Assembly (NCBI GenBank): GCA_024449915.1
Contig: JAMZAV010002009.1
Coordinates: forward strand, 1 to 64,000
Source of the DNA: Sweltsa coloradensis
Taxonomy: Eukaryota; Arthropoda; Insecta; Plecoptera; Chloroperlidae
Length of the DNA stretch: 64,000 nucleotides
Reading direction: 5' to 3'
Part shown: piece by piece, positions 10,754 through 23,100 of the stretch
Layout of the letters: each line of letters begins with the position of its first letter
Position numbering within the stretch: position 1 is the stretch's first letter
Made by a program: the position numbers and the translations under genes
Notes under the pieces: model-generated
Seen by the model: the letters and a program-made list of their open reading frames with translations, nothing else
Databases searched by the model: none
What the model was told of the DNA's origin: nothing

Positions 10754-12402
10754 TAGGGTTCCCAACCGTCCCGGTTTCTCCGGGACAGACCAGGAATGAG
10801 TGTCGTGGTCCCGGTTGAAATAAAATTGGTTCCGGGACGGTCAACGTACCGGAATTTTAATAGAGCGCCCAACCGCGGGCTCCTTTCCAGACTCCCCTCA
10901 CCTCCAGCCACACTTTTCCAGACTGCCTTGCTGTGAAGAGAACAGTGCTAGTGTTTGTACTGGTGCAGTGGAGCGGTGTCATGTTCACACTTTGTATTTC
11001 ACGGAAGCTATCACTATCAGTCATTATTTATATTACTAGGAAGCTTCGCAAACGCTTTTTCAGGCGCGTTGTTGGATGAGCGTAATTGTTTAAAAACGAA
11101 AAAAGCGTAAAATTGCGATTTTCATATAGAAATAATAATTTGATTACGCTCAAATTTCACACGAATATATTAATAGTACATAAAATTAAGGTTCTTCAAA
11201 AAATCATTACAATTGGATAAAGCATGTAGGTGTTATAAGTCAAAGAAATTTAAAAAAAAAAATCATAAAATCTCGATTTTTATAAGAAATAATTTTTAGA
11301 TTGCGCTCAAATTTCACACTAGGCCCCTAATATATATTAATTCATAAAATTAAGGTTCTGTGAAAAAATCATTTCAATCGGACAAAGCATGTTGGTGTTA
11401 TAAGTCCATTAGTTTTTTTTCAATCGAAAAAAAAAGTTAAATTGGGATTTTCATGAGAAAATAATGTTTTGATTGCGCTAAAAAACGTGGCAGTTCTAAG
11501 TTCAGAGATTTCAAAGGCCTCCACAAAATTTCATTGCGATTGGAGTATTGGTTGAGCCGGAATCGTGTTAACAAACAGACAAAAATACAAAAAGAAAGAA
11601 AAAAAAACATTCTGAATTTTTTTCTCCAGTGTAGTGAAATGAAATCTTCGCTATGCTCATCGAATTATTAATAGGTTCGTTTTTTTGTCCCGCACTTTTC
11701 TGTGGTGCTGGTGTAGGGTGTAGACCGGAAAACGTCGATAGTGTAGTATCACTACAGCCAGACAAAAAAAGCTTTGGTGTAGCATCATTTGATCAGTAAA
11801 ATAATTCTGTACAATTTTGATTTCTATTTACGTTTGTATGAAATAAGTAAACAATATTATTTCTGGTATAAAGCCTTGAAGAAATCTTGACATTACGTTA
11901 AAACACAGTTCAATTTAAGTTGCCGACATCTTTTCACTGCACTACACCACACACCTACCTCAGGAGCCGGTGTTACACCGCGGTAAAGTTTTGGGTTTAC
12001 ACTGGACAAAATAACGCAGCAGTGTACGTTGCACGGAGACAAAATAACGTGCTGGTGCTCTACACCTTGCACCAGCGACAGCAGTGCAGGACAAAAAAAC
12101 GACCCTAATAAATCAACAAAATATATAATATAATACTGTCCTATTGCTTTTTGTGTTTTCCCTTTGCTTGTTTGATAGTTGCTCCTTAGCACCTCCCACA
12201 TTTGCAGACTCTTTAATTGTTAGATATATTTATCATTATCATAAAAGTCCAAAAAAGCACTCTCAGGGACTAAGATGTTGAAAAAAAAAATCGCCTTCGG
12301 CTATAAGGCCTCCGGCGGCCCTTCGGGTGCATTCACTACGCATAGTGCCTTTATAAGCTTACTTCGGTCCCAGAATTGTACTTTACACAGTTGGGAACCC
12401 TA
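10754..12402. mobile_element. hAT-type element with nested repeat
   Basis: Terminal inverted repeats TAGGGTTCCCAAC (left) and GTTGGGAACCCTA (right), flanked by an 8-bp target duplication with one mismatch (GTGGTGTC / CTGGTGTC), the hAT size. Subterminal sequence repeats CCGTCCCGG and CCGGGACGG. No transposase is encoded. A copy of repeat family A lies inside (about 11040-11640). Confidence 0.8.
11040..11660 (+). repeat. Repeat family A, copy 1 (nested in hAT element)
   Basis: Opens with AGGAAGCTTCGCAAACGC and GTTGGATGAGCG; contains two ~163-bp internal units (AAGGTTCT.. at about 11189 and 11352); closes with CTCCAGTGTAGTGAAATGAAAT and CTTCGCTATGCTCATCGAA. The outer TTGGATGAGCG and its inverted form at the 3' end could pair. 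Function unknown; the same pattern recurs at 27.3-30.2, 51.4, 53.4 and 59.8 kb. Confidence 0.7.
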
Positions 12403-12410
12403 CTGGTGTC

Positions 12411-13337
12411 ATCAAAAATGTATTTATGGGTGTACGCTCTTTCGTGAGTAAAGAAAATGATTTAGTAAATTGAGGGGGCTGGGAGGGAAAAGCGCGTTAG
12501 CTAGTGTGGGGCTGGGGCGCACTGCCCCGGAAAATTTTTCGATTCTAAGAATGTGATTGAAGGATTTTAACGACTCTTAGGCATATTTTGTTAATATTTT
12601 TGTTACGGTTGTTTGTATTTAATTTGTTACTGATGATTGGTGTGATTGCAACATTGGATTTCCTCATTTGTTCTACGACAGTAAAAAAATATGCACCGTA
12701 TACAGCGTATACCCCATACCCTGATTTGAATTTAGTTTTAAATTTACTGAAAGGTATCAAGGCTTATTGCGTTTTGGGTTTACGCCGTATACTCGCATGA
12801 CACCACTGCAGGTGTGCAATAGGTCAGACTACATCATGGGAGTTTGGGGGCACAACCTCTGGGAACATTTTGTTTATGGTAGATTGATTTTGCTCAATTT
12901 ACATAATTATAAAAACAATTTCATATTTTCCTCTAATTTAGGAATTCCTATTTTGTTTTTATTTTCGTGATGCCAAATACACCAAAGATGTCGGCTATAT
13001 GGAGGCTGCACTGTCATTTGCGTGGGATTTTTCGACTTACCCGATAATTCCCCAAAGTAAAAGCGTGCTTGTAACTCCCACATTGGGTAAAGTACTCGTG
13101 TGAGTTTTAAAAATACATGTTTTAAAGCCCATTCTGTTGTCTTGTTTCAACTGTCATTAAAAACCTGATGAAGGAGGTTGATTAACCTTTGAAATATTGT
13201 AATCTTTGTTTTATTTTGAGTAGTGTATAGTCCAAAAAACATCATGATCTTAAACCAGACCTACTCTAAAATTGTTTCACCTTTGTAATATGACAGAAGA
13301 TACTTCAGAAGTAGAGAAGAGGGCTCTTCGTACACAA
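12411..13337. other. No gene seen
   Basis: Mixed AT-rich DNA. A GGGGCTGGGGCGCACTGCCCC hairpin-like stretch at about 12510-12530 resembles the GC hairpins found inside several TEs in this window. No coding region is supported. Confidence 0.45.
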
Positions 13338-13602
13338 TAAGCCTACTACCCCCTCTGGTGGGTCCGTGTTTCCTTGTTCCTTACAAGGTTGACTCCTTGT
13401 CCTGCTGGGGGGCCCTAGCAGGTGATGAACCTGTTAGACCCTTCTCTTCTTTTCCTTCAACCTCTTCACCTGCAGCCAAGAGCTAGTAAAGCACATGTGC
13501 CTGTGCCATAGCCAAGAGCTTGCAACTTGTAGTGTCTTTTCCTTTCGTTTTCTGATCCCAGTCACAATTAGTAGGACAGTCTCTCTCGTTGCCACGGGCC
13601 TT

Positions 13603-13810
13603 GGTTCAAATCCAGGTTAAGACATGGTTGTTTTGTTGCCCAAGCACCAGAGTCTAGGAGGGAAGCCCCCTCACTGGTTGTGCTGTGTTGTGACTTTCCA
13701 CCCTTCCTATCTCTAACCCTTTCTCTAAGTATGAATGAAGAGGCACCCTGGCCGAGCAACAACAGAAGGGGCAGCTTTTCTCTTGTTGCCAAGGGTCCTG
13801 GTTCGAATCC
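13603..13810 (+). promoter_or_regulatory. Two B-box-like motifs of the dimeric unit, copy 2
   Basis: GGTTCAAATCC at 13603-13613 and GGTTCGAATCC at 13800-13810, each in the context GTTGCCA.GGG, spaced 197 bp. The surrounding ~100 bp match each other (AGCAC.AGAGT..GGGAGGGAAGCCCCC), showing an internal duplication. Confidence 0.55.
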
Positions 13811-14024
13811 AGGGTAAGTCATGGATGTTTTGTCTCCCGAGCACTAGAGTTGGGAGGGAAGCCCCCTTACTGGTTGTGCTGACGGTGTGGCTCAGTATGA
13901 ATGGTGTTTGAAGTAACCTTGCTGATGATGACAACATGCATGCAGAATTTGCTTCTTGCGTGGCCCTACCACAGGTTTGGTTATGTGTTGTGAGTTTTGT
14001 TTGCATGTAGTTAGCTGATTTTTA

Positions 14025-14081
14025 GTGGCCACCATCCGCCTGATGAGTCCCAGAAGGACGAAACGCGTCGTGGATTAAGGT
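14025..14081 (+). ncRNA. Type I hammerhead ribozyme (copy 2)
   Basis: Core identical to the one at 8316-8372: CTGATGAG, GTCC-CAGAA-GGAC, CGAAAC, GCGTC, with stem I CCGC/GTGG and ACC/GGT. Predicted cleavage follows C14069. Conservation of the whole motif between separate insertions, while neighbouring sequence differs, is consistent with selection or recent amplification from active copies. Confidence 0.85.
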
Positions 14082-14215
14082 AACAAACAACTTTAAATTA
14101 GCTGCAGTTGTCATCAGCAGGTGAAAAGTTTTGTCGCCCCCAGCCCTTCAGGCTGGGATTTATGTTCACTTTGCTTTCCCAACCTGTCAACCCTTCTCCG
14201 ATCTCAGATCTTCAA

Positions 14216-14512
14216 ACTAATGTATACATCAAGACTCAAAAGGCAGTAATACTCAACACGTGTAGAATAGTTTGTAAATTCCTAAACTAAGAATGATAAT
14301 TCGAGATTTCGAGACAGCTTCCATCTTGACTTGGTTTTCGTGGTCTACAAACAATATTATTCTCGACTTATTTTAGTTAGAGTTAAGACAAAGTAATAAT
14401 GTATATAATAATGTAGATATGGAAGTACTTGACGTAAGTCCGTACAACATGTTAGCTCTGGTTTTGACCGAGTTTGTATGAAATAGTACATCCAATATAA
14501 TAATAATAATTA
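14216..14512 (+). mobile_element. RLE-LINE 3' fragment (5'-truncated)
   Basis: Starts in the last codons of the polyprotein (TQKAVILNTCRIV.KFLN, stop at about 14290) and continues through the 3'UTR to an AAT-rich tail. It matches 6405-6797. The 5' end adjoins the end of hammerhead element copy 2. Confidence 0.8.
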
Positions 14513-15843
14513 AAGTAGACAGATTAGGACAGGTTGCAAAGCCCAAGTTGACTGTCAGAAGCGGGCAACGGCGGTGAATAATGGTGATGATGTAGGCAAT
14601 TCTACATGTAATTTTAAGATAAACATGTATCATTTGTAAGTAAAACTCAAAAGTCTACATCAATCTAATGGAAACATTTGATCTAAAAAACTTACCCCAA
14701 TAATCCGTAGTGCAAATGTTACGCCTAATTTCAGTTTGAGGTTGGATGCCCGTCTCTTGTGTACTGCAAAACAAAACATCAATGAACTGAAGAAACATAG
14801 GCCTAGCCTGTAACACCGGCAACCTTGTGCTCTGAAGAAACATACATAGGCCTAGCCTGTAACACCGGCAACCTTTCGAAGGAGGCGCCTAGGTTGGTGT
14901 AGGTAGCAGCTCGATACCTGCTGTGCCGTCTCGTCTAGAAGGTTTAGTCTATGTTCTTGTAGCAATATTAAATCTAATTTTTAAGACTGCTGGGGAGTCT
15001 GCGTTATGCATGCTTCTCTCCAGAGATCGCGCTCCGACTCCCCTCAAAGCTAAAAGCTAGGTACCGGTACCGATTTCGTTTTTCGGGTTGCCTTTGCTGT
15101 GATCAGGGAAAAATCATGAATTTGTTTAGCCCTCGCTTAGCTTGTTCAGAAGATTGAGCCCATTGTCTTGAAAATGGGGGCATAGCTGATAGTTCCATGA
15201 CGATGACCTGGCTCTTTTTAGTTTGACAGTCATCAGAGCAGGCATAGACAGACAGTGAGCTATAGCCTATATATCACAGTGTCTGAATGTCATTGTAAAT
15301 ATAAAATTTAATTTGTTATCAATACTGCACTTAGAAAGAACAATTTTTTTGTATGAAATTTAAATAGTAGGCTATATTTGACAATTTCAAAGTAAACTGT
15401 TATACTAATTACAATTTCATCTAGGCCCCTAATCTCATTTTGTTGTGCAGGCAACTTTTTTGCATTGTGTGTTGATTGGGAGAACACTCGTCTTGCACAT
15501 TTTTTACATTTCACATGCACATTTTACAGTTGATAATGTGATATAGGCCTAGATTGTTTATAATGATATAACTACATAATGTACACCAACCATGAAAAGG
15601 TTTTTCCCATGCAGAAATGTCACATTTTTTACACATGTGTTGTTTGTGCATAGTCAATTGCGGGGGGGGGGGGGGAGCTTCACAAGATGTTAGCCCCCCC
15701 CCTTACCCGAAATGTCACAACGTACACTCCTGGGGTAGGGGGCGTTTGTGCACGTATTCATTTCGTCTGCTCAAAAACGATGTGACGATGTGAAATATAT
15801 TAGTATAATAATAGTTCCCATAGAATGTAATCTGCATATTAAC
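14513..15843. other. No gene proven; tandem duplication and G run
   Basis: A ~46-bp segment (GAAGAAACATA..GGCCTAGCC TGTAACACCGGCAACCTT) is present twice in tandem at 14788-14825 and 14834-14874. A run of 14 G lies at about 15662-15675. On the minus strand a GTAAGT donor-like site occurs near 14685-14700, but no matching coding exon could be supported. Confidence 0.4.
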
Positions 15844-16219
15844 TAGGGATGCACATCGATACTTTTTCCATTATCGATTATCAAAAAGGTAATGTCATTA
15901 TCGATATCACCAACAAAGCTTGTTCCGACCTATAAGTGGAACCTCAAGTGTGGCAAGTGTAACAAAACAATACAATAGCGTTCCGTTTGCTGTCTCTGAT
16001 GTCATATGTTAGGCTTCCGTTATCGAATGATAGCTTATTTCCAAAAATAAATCTCGAGTGTGACACATCAGCCCAGGCAGTGAATGGCACAACGTGCCAC
16101 TATTTAGCAATTACTATTTGATATTTCGATAATCGATAATTAATTTTGGTTATCGATTATCGAAATGTTATCCATTATTGATTATTGATCGATAATATCG
16201 ATTATCAAGTGCATCCCTA
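15844..16219. mobile_element. hAT MITE
   Basis: Terminal inverted repeats TAGGGATGCAC / GTGCATCCCTA with a perfect 8-bp target duplication ATATTAAC (15836-15843 and 16220-16227). Both ends are packed with the palindrome-forming motif ATCGATAAT/ATTATCGAT. No coding capacity. Confidence 0.9.
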
Positions 16220-16298
16220 ATATTAACGATTGTCTATTCGCTGTCTTACACACTCAATAGTAATTCGAGAGGCCGTTGGTCCGATACCAGCCACCGGC

Positions 16299-16334
16299 AA
16301 TCATCATCATCGTCATCGTCGTCATCATCATCAT
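16299..16334. repeat. (CAT/CGT)n microsatellite
   Basis: Run of CATCATCATCGTCATCGT triplets. Short, imperfect. Confidence 0.8.
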
Positions 16335-16373
16335 GCGCTCCCAAGCGAGTTTTTATTCCTATTTGCACACAAT

Positions 16374-17114
16374 TACAGGGTTCCCACTTTTTTTAAGAAT
16401 CAATTTCCCTGACTTTTCCAGGTTTTCCAGGTTGTGATAAACGCCCAAAAATAGCTTGCCGGGAACGCAGCACCCCCTCGATACCCTCTCAAATTTATTT
16501 CCCCGTACTTCATCAGGGCGGAACTTCGTTTCATGGGCCCGCCTGCAAAATTTCTATGGGGGATCTCCTAACAGATACACACATACATAGGCTCAGTGTT
16601 GAATTCAGGTTTTTCATCCCGGGGTTATTATATAGGGACAAAGTACGGGGGGTTTGGGGGGCCTCCCGCAACAATAGCGCTGCAGGCGAAAATTTTGAAA
16701 ATCAGGTTTTTAGAGAGCGTTTGGTGCGTTTTAGAAAAAAGTTGTGGGTTGCATGCAATACCAAAATAATGTAGTTTTTTTGTTATTGTGTTGTGGACGC
16801 TTTCCTAAATATCCGCTAGATTTCACCTTCAAACCGCTAGCTTCCTAAAACGGTTATTTTAGCAACGAAAACAAATGATTGATTTTATTTAATTTTTCTG
16901 ACTTTGGAGTCGGGAAAACATTTTCGTAATTTCGGTGAAAATATATGTTTTTTGAGAAAACCGAATAAGCCTAGATTTAAATAAATTCCCATTTTCCCTG
17001 ACTTTTCCAGGTTTTTGAATTTTTTCCTCAATTCCCTGACTATTCCCTGACATTTTGACCCATATTTTCAATTCCATGACTTTTCCAGGTTTTCCAGGTC
17101 GGTGGGAACCTTGA
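16374..17114. mobile_element. hAT-like MITE rich in CCCTGACTTTTCCAGG motif
   Basis: Left end CAGGGTTCCCAC and right end GTGGGAACC form an inverted terminus. Within ~100 bp of each end the phrase TCCCTGACTTTTCCAGG recurs (about three times left, five times right). The centre holds a GGGGGTTTGGGGGGCC.. GCAGGCGAAAATTTTGAAAATCAGG module also present at 31.48, 37.02 and 55.06 kb. No clean target duplication was found. Confidence 0.65.
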
Positions 17115-18336
17115 ATTAGTTCATAGTTAGTTGCTTTGAAAAAATTGGTTTTTAGTTTTTACATAGGCTTACCCTAGAGAGGCCTAGCATTGAACTGCCC
17201 ATAGTTTATTTATTTTTATTTTTTATTAGTGAAGTTATTTTAAGATACTAGTAAGGGGTCGGGAACCTGCGGCTCCTGAGTGGACTTTTTTATTTTTTTA
17301 TTATTTATAACCTAATTTTTTGTTATCTTTGACTAAAATGTGGATAACTTTACCAATTTTTGTCCAATTTAAAAAAATGTTGCACACAAAAATGTTTAGA
17401 ATTTTATACCCCCCCAAGAAAATGTTAAAACATGACTTTCAAACATGTTTGTTTACCCTAAGGGTTGGTTCTCCTCCGGCCCACATATTATGTTGTACAT
17501 TTGTACGAATTTGTAAAATAAAACTTAGGTTATATTACGATGTAATTAATTTTCTATTAATCTACTATGGCTCCAACTAGCTTAAAGGAATTGTCTCGGT
17601 TTGCATAACAAGCTCCTTAGAAGGCGCCTTGATTCAACTCAAGAACAATACAACAAAATCCAGGTCGCTGAGACTTATGGAACTCAAATAATCACGCTTT
17701 TACTAAAGCCCTGCACAGCGCGTAGGCCGCCTACGGTGACGTCACTGCAGGGCTACCTGCTAGGCTGGCTCCAGCCGAGGAAGGCCTCGCTCAAGCTCGC
17801 TGCCGTGCCGCAAGCGGCCGCTTATGGCGAATTTCCTAAGGGTAGCATTGCCGCTGTGACATTTCTAGGCCTAATAACCGATTTTACATGTTGAAAGAAC
17901 AAGATAAATATCACTGTTTCTGAATACAAACTAAATTAAAGTTTTTATAGCATAACAAAAATGTAACATTCAACACTTTACCAAACATTGACGTTTCACA
18001 TGAATCTGTACTCCCGTATTGTCACCTCTCGAACGCAAAAGGTGGCCAAAAGACTCATTCAGATCATGGAAGCTCAGATTTCACATTTTCGATCGTTTAT
18101 TGTTTGACTTTCTCAATTTCATTAATCGGTAAACACTGCCGTAGGTGTAATTGATTTACCCCGCAGAGATTGATTGATTTCCATTGTTTGACATGTCCAT
18201 TGTTAATCATTACGAGAGTAAAACTATTCTTTCCAAAACTAGTGCCGAGTGGGGAGTATAGCTACCACTCTCCGCCCTCGTGTCGTTTTATCTGTCCAGC
18301 AGTGGCGTATGAACCGGGGGTGGGGGTGGGGGGTCA
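17115..18336. other. No gene proven; GC-rich island at 17700-17860
   Basis: The segment 17705-17752 begins GCCCTGCA and ends TGCAGGGC around a GTAGGCCGCCTAC palindrome, so it can form a cruciform. A GC-rich tract with CpG sites follows to about 17860. It reads through without stops for 97 codons but has no recognisable motif. Confidence 0.4.
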
Positions 18337-19544
18337 GGGCCGGATTAAAGCATTTGGCGCCCCTAGGCTATAATATTTTAAGCGCCCCCTGTATTGGCCC
18401 TACCTACCTACCTTTATTTAAGAGTATTTTTGTGCTGACCCAATCTGTCCCCCCTCCCCCCCCCACCTCTCCCATTCTTCACAAAAAAAATAAAAAAGCT
18501 TAATATTTTTTAACTTAACGCATTGGTGACGACTAATATTATTTGCAATTGTATTTTTAACACTGTATTTGTGGGGGATTTTTGAGTAAAAAATTAACTG
18601 AAGCTGCTAATTTTAGGAATGAATTCTAATAATATTGCTTTGCGCAATGCCTTTTTGTTTTGAAGTTTTCTATTTTGAGCACCACTTAACTTTTTTATGT
18701 TCCATGTTGTTTCACTGTTATCACTCACTCCGTTTGCGAATATGAATTATAATATTCAAACATAAAATCATAATAAACACTTAATCAGTGTAATTAGTAC
18801 GGACTGTAAAGGTTAACCACAAAAAAATACAATTAAAATATATGAAACAAAAAAAATTTGAGCCCGGGCGTAACCCGAAAGTGAAAAAAAAGAACTTAGC
18901 ACTTGCTCTGTTACGAAAAACCTTTTTAATATTTAAACATTTGTTTGCTGCGCACAAATGACACGACTGTTTGGCCGAAATTTTTTTAGAACTGAAAATG
19001 TTTGGCTTGGCCTGTGACTGTTTGAGCTATGTCCTCTCTTCCCCCCAAAATCAATAGTTTTTTTAGTTAAGTACTTTACACTTTGATTTAAAAAGTACTT
19101 TGAAGAATTTTTCAATTTTGTAAGAATTATTTTTAAAAACATATGAAAAAGTTGGGGGTTTTGAAAGAAGGGATGAATGCTGCAATCGTGGGAAGAGGGA
19201 GGGGGGGGGGGGGCCCCGATGGGTGAGGTTTTTTCCCTGTCATAAAATTTTTTGGGAGAGTGATAATTCTGTAAAAAATACGCTTGTCGAAGCCCCAAAT
19301 TTTTTCCTAATACCCATCGGTTTCAAAGAAAACAAACACCTAAAAGTTTTTTTCCCGATTTGAGAGCGGCTGGCATCCAAATTGATAAGTCTACAAATAG
19401 CTTAAAACCCCGAAAATTTAGAGGTTGGCATAGGAAACCCAACTACTTTTAAAATTCATTTGGGCCCTAGAGGCCTCAGAGGGCGCCGCCCTTGAGAGCT
19501 GCGCCCTAGGTACAGCCTAGTTAGCCAAGGGTAATAAGGGCCCT
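18337..19544. mobile_element. hAT-like element (CAGGGCCGGATTAA type)
   Basis: Left end CAGGGCCGGATTAAAGC with GGCGCCCCTAGG; right end GGGCGCCGCCC ... GGTAATAAGGGCCCTG. This wording is characteristic of a widespread group of hAT elements. No target duplication is visible, and the right half lies in a stretch with many long homopolymers, so the end is uncertain. Confidence 0.5.
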
Positions 19545-22500
19545 GGGGGGGGGAAATATTAACTTTACGTGCTTTTTTAAAAGTTTTTAGACCCGAGGCG
19601 GAAGTTTATTTTTAGTTTTTGGGGTTTATAAATTTTTAAGATTTAAAAATTTTTTATTATTGTGCAAAACTTTTTTTTAACATGATGGTTTAGTTAGGAA
19701 ACAATAAGACATTTTTTTTACCCCCAAAATCAACTTCATAAACAAAATAAAAACCCTTGTTTGCCTTTTTTCAGTTAAAAACTGACGAAAAACTGTAGTT
19801 GGTGTAATTTTTTTTTTCAAAATCGTTTCCTTTAAATAATTTGGAGACACCACGGGGGGGGCCAAATGAAATTTCGCTTACTTTGGCCCTGGCACAAAAT
19901 GAAACTATTCACAGGGCGAGTCACAGTTTGAGTTAAAAACACGAATAGTATTTTTGAATGTAAATATGAAAATTATTAAGTTAAAACTTGAAAAACTATA
20001 GGCTGACAAAAAAGTTAAACTTCCCACAAAAAACGCTCAAAAGCGAATTAAACACTAGTGCTAAAACTAAAATCACGTAAATAAACGATGATCAGCGTGT
20101 ATAAATATAAAACACGTATGATATGAAACCACAATTCTATTTTAAAAAATAAACGGTAAACTAAAGATTTCGGAGCCGACGTACACACTGAATAGCCGCC
20201 CCGTAGCAGGTAGAAAGAGCGAGGACGGTCCCCAGACTGACTTTCAAAATTTTTTCGCGGGGGTTTGAAAAGAAACCCCCATAGACCCACACCACCCTCA
20301 ATAGTCTTTTTTTGCAAATACATTCTTTTCATTAATAATATTTAAGGTTTTTTAAAAGACACTTTTTGGGAAAAACTCGGAAATCCCTTTAACTTAAAAA
20401 TTTTCTAAAATTTTGGCCCCACGAAAAAAAGGTTACCGACCCCCCCCACTAGAAAGGGGGTAAAGTGTAGGCCAAATTTTATACGGTCTAGTCAGAAAAA
20501 AATTAAATTGGCATAGGCCTCAGTTTGTAGGATAGGGGGGACACTCGCAGGTGCTAGCAAAGAAGGCAACTCAGGTTTTAGAGAGAGAAAACCCCCACAG
20601 AGCGGGGACTCGCAGTATGTCGTGCTCGTTGGGCGGCCCCGGCCCCGCAGACCAAGGTCAACACTGAAGGCCTAGTTGAATGAGAACGACTAAAGAGGGG
20701 TTGGGGGTCTGCGTTTTTGATGCTAACTTTGGACAGTTGAATGAGATGGCATCCCCTCCCGATTCCTGGCGGGGGAAATCACTGTGTAGTTGCGGGCCGC
20801 CGCAAGGGGGGAATACGCAATGTGTAGCCCCACCCCTAATGATACTTTACCGTCCCAATGTATAATAGTACAGTTTTAGATTTTTTTATTTTGATTATAA
20901 TAAACTGAAAATTGAAAAATCACTAGTTGCCTATTTCCACTGGGTTTAAAAATAAACGAAGTGGCTTTTTAACCGTAGGCTGGGAAAAATTTAACTAACA
21001 AATCATCGTAGAAAAAAACAAAGATCTGGGGAAAATAACGAAGGTATTCGAATCTTTTGGGGATCGGGGGCCCGGCGGCCCCCTTCCTGTTTCGAAACCT
21101 GACTGCAATGAGGGTTTTTGTTGATGCAAAATTAAAATTTGAGCAACACAAGGTTTTTAAAAAGTCATTTATATTTAAAATAGAAAGTTAAAGGTTTTTT
21201 TATTTATTTGCTTCAATTCCCATGAGTGGAAAAAAGACGGCAAACATGAACCCGTAAGTCCCCCCCCTTTTTTCATCAGCCTGGGGTTTTCCCTAGACTT
21301 TTTGTTGCAGTAACGAAATTTTCGATATTCTAGGCCATGTTAGCCCACATGCGACGTTTTGAGCGTTCTTCGGAAGTCAATTTTTAAACACCATTTGGTA
21401 GAGAAAAGGGCCCCTTTATATACAATAGAGAATTTGATATAATCATAAATTATGCCTGAAAAACATCCACAGTCTCAAAGTAATGAATCTTACCAAGATT
21501 CCGCTACTGTATTACGGGGAAAATATTCCCCAATGTTTACGTTTAGTCTGGCGCATAGCAATTATCTGTATTTGTAGACTAAAGGTGGCCCCCTACAAAA
21601 ACTTGCCGTAGTTTCGGTTTAGGGGTCGTAAATTTTCCCCTTGGGCCAGGCCAAAAGTCTATAGCTAAACTCTACCCCCGTTCCCGTAGTACGGTTAAAA
21701 TAGCATGCTTTTAAAATAGACAGTCTACGGTTAAAAATTTTTATAACGTAATTTTTCCGTTGTACGGTTTTAAAAAGCCACAGCGTTAAAAAAAAAGCAA
21801 TGTAGGCTAATAATTTATCCCAGGGGTACCAACGTTCTGAAATTTTTGTTGATTTTTTCGTACCCCTCTGCCCAGAATTTAGCAAAAAGAATCAACTGAG
21901 AATTGTCAAAGTTCAGCTCGCAAGGCAGAAATTTGACTTTCAGGTCCGCTAACCTTTTACTCCAGACATAACTGCTAGCACCCGAACATTGAACACAACA
22001 CAAGAGGGTTTAGGTGTGCAACTATTATAGGAGTTCTAATAAATTGTTTAGAAACAGTTAGCAAATTTAGGGGAAAATAGTTTTTTTTTTTGTGGCACAG
22101 CCAATTTAGCCTACAGTTCGATTTTTTGTGTAGTTAAATTTTCGAAGCGTTTTAAAAAAAAAAATTAACAGGCTAAGTGATTTTAATTTTATATAGAATC
22201 ATCAAAACTTTTGATAGACGAAAAATGCCATAACTTTAAAAATACCTGAGTGTCATGTGTCCCTTACTATTTTTAACGATGCCGGTTTAAACACTGTCGC
22301 AACCCCTGAAAGCATTTCAAAGTTAAAGCTATTAAGAAAATTTTCTAAGGGGCAGCAGTCACTTTTCCCTTTAAGTATTTAAGCGAGCAAAACTCGAAAA
22401 CCGCAACTGATGCAATAATCGATGAAATTTACCAGGAAATCACCCGCAGAAATAATTTTTTCTTATAATTTAATAGAAAGAAAGCAAAAACATAATGCAT

Positions 22501-23100
22501 TTTAAAAGCAGTGGATTTTTTTACTTTTTTGAAATTTGTCACAAGGAAATTTGGGGAGAGGGGCCCCCAAACTTAATCTTGCAGGGGGGCTGGGGCTTTT
22601 TTTTTTTGTGGCTCAGTTTGTGGTTAGGTATTGCTTCCAAAGCAGAAGGTCCAGGGTTCGATTGCCGTCAAAGTCAGAAGTTTTTTAACTTCTGATTTAG
22701 ACTTTTCCATCAGTTCTAAGGGGTTGTAAAAGGACTTTTGGGCCCTCCTAGCAACAAAAACAAATAAATTTAGAGTTTTTCTGAAAAATGTCTTGTTGAT
22801 TTGGGGTTTATCCCTTGGGTTGCATGTCCATACCCCGATTGCTACTAATTTTCCTATTTAAAAATATCGACTTTTGGGTTTGGGTTTTGCTCACTGCGAT
22901 TGCGTCAGGGCCACAGGGTTGGCTTGGTCACTTTGATTTTCTGTCTCCCCTGAAAACGTTTTTATAACTGAGTAGGTAGAATCTAAATAAAATTATTTTT
23001 TTTTTTTTGCGCTACGTATGGTCCGGTAATTTAAATTTGGCCTATCAAGGTCATTCTTGAAAAACTCGCTTTTTTGGAATTTTTTTTTTTCAAAAATAAA
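19545..23100. other. Homopolymer-rich, low-confidence sequence, no gene
   Basis: Dense runs of T, A, G and C of 5-11 bases and no readable coding region. Bits resemble the TE modules elsewhere (GGGGGCCCGGCGGCCCCC near 21065; CCCCGCGA-like pieces). See the finding on homopolymer patches. Confidence 0.45.
22607..22672 (+). repeat. tRNA-derived SINE head (tRNA-Gly-like)
   Basis: Shows an A-box-like TGGCTCAGTTTGTGGTTA, an anticodon-loop-like CTTCCAAAG and a B box GGTTCGATTGCC 25-30 bp later, in the spacing of a tRNA. The acceptor ends do not pair. Probably a SINE head or tRNA pseudogene. Confidence 0.45.

Larger units (their letters stand above)
13338..14205 (+). mobile_element. Hammerhead-bearing element, copy 2
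   Basis: Homologous to copy 3 (35637-36619) from CTGGTGGGTCCGTG onward; its 5' ~100 bp are missing. It contains two tandem tRNA-3'-half-like units 197 bp apart (B boxes at 13603-13613 and 13800-13810), the hammerhead at 14025-14081, the CCCAGCC/GGCTGGG hairpin and the CAACCCTTCTCC end. It abuts a 5'-truncated RLE-LINE fragment. Confidence 0.75.

Noticed and set aside
14685..14860. Minus-strand first exon with GTAAGT donor
   Set aside because: Only the donor is seen; no downstream acceptor or coding homology could be found.
16230..16300. Possible tRNA-derived SINE (TTGGTCCGATACCAG)
   Set aside because: The B-box match is poor and there is no A box or terminator; too weak to list.
17601..17894. 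97-codon frame over the GC-rich island
   Set aside because: No recognisable motif, no splice or start support; composition alone keeps it open.
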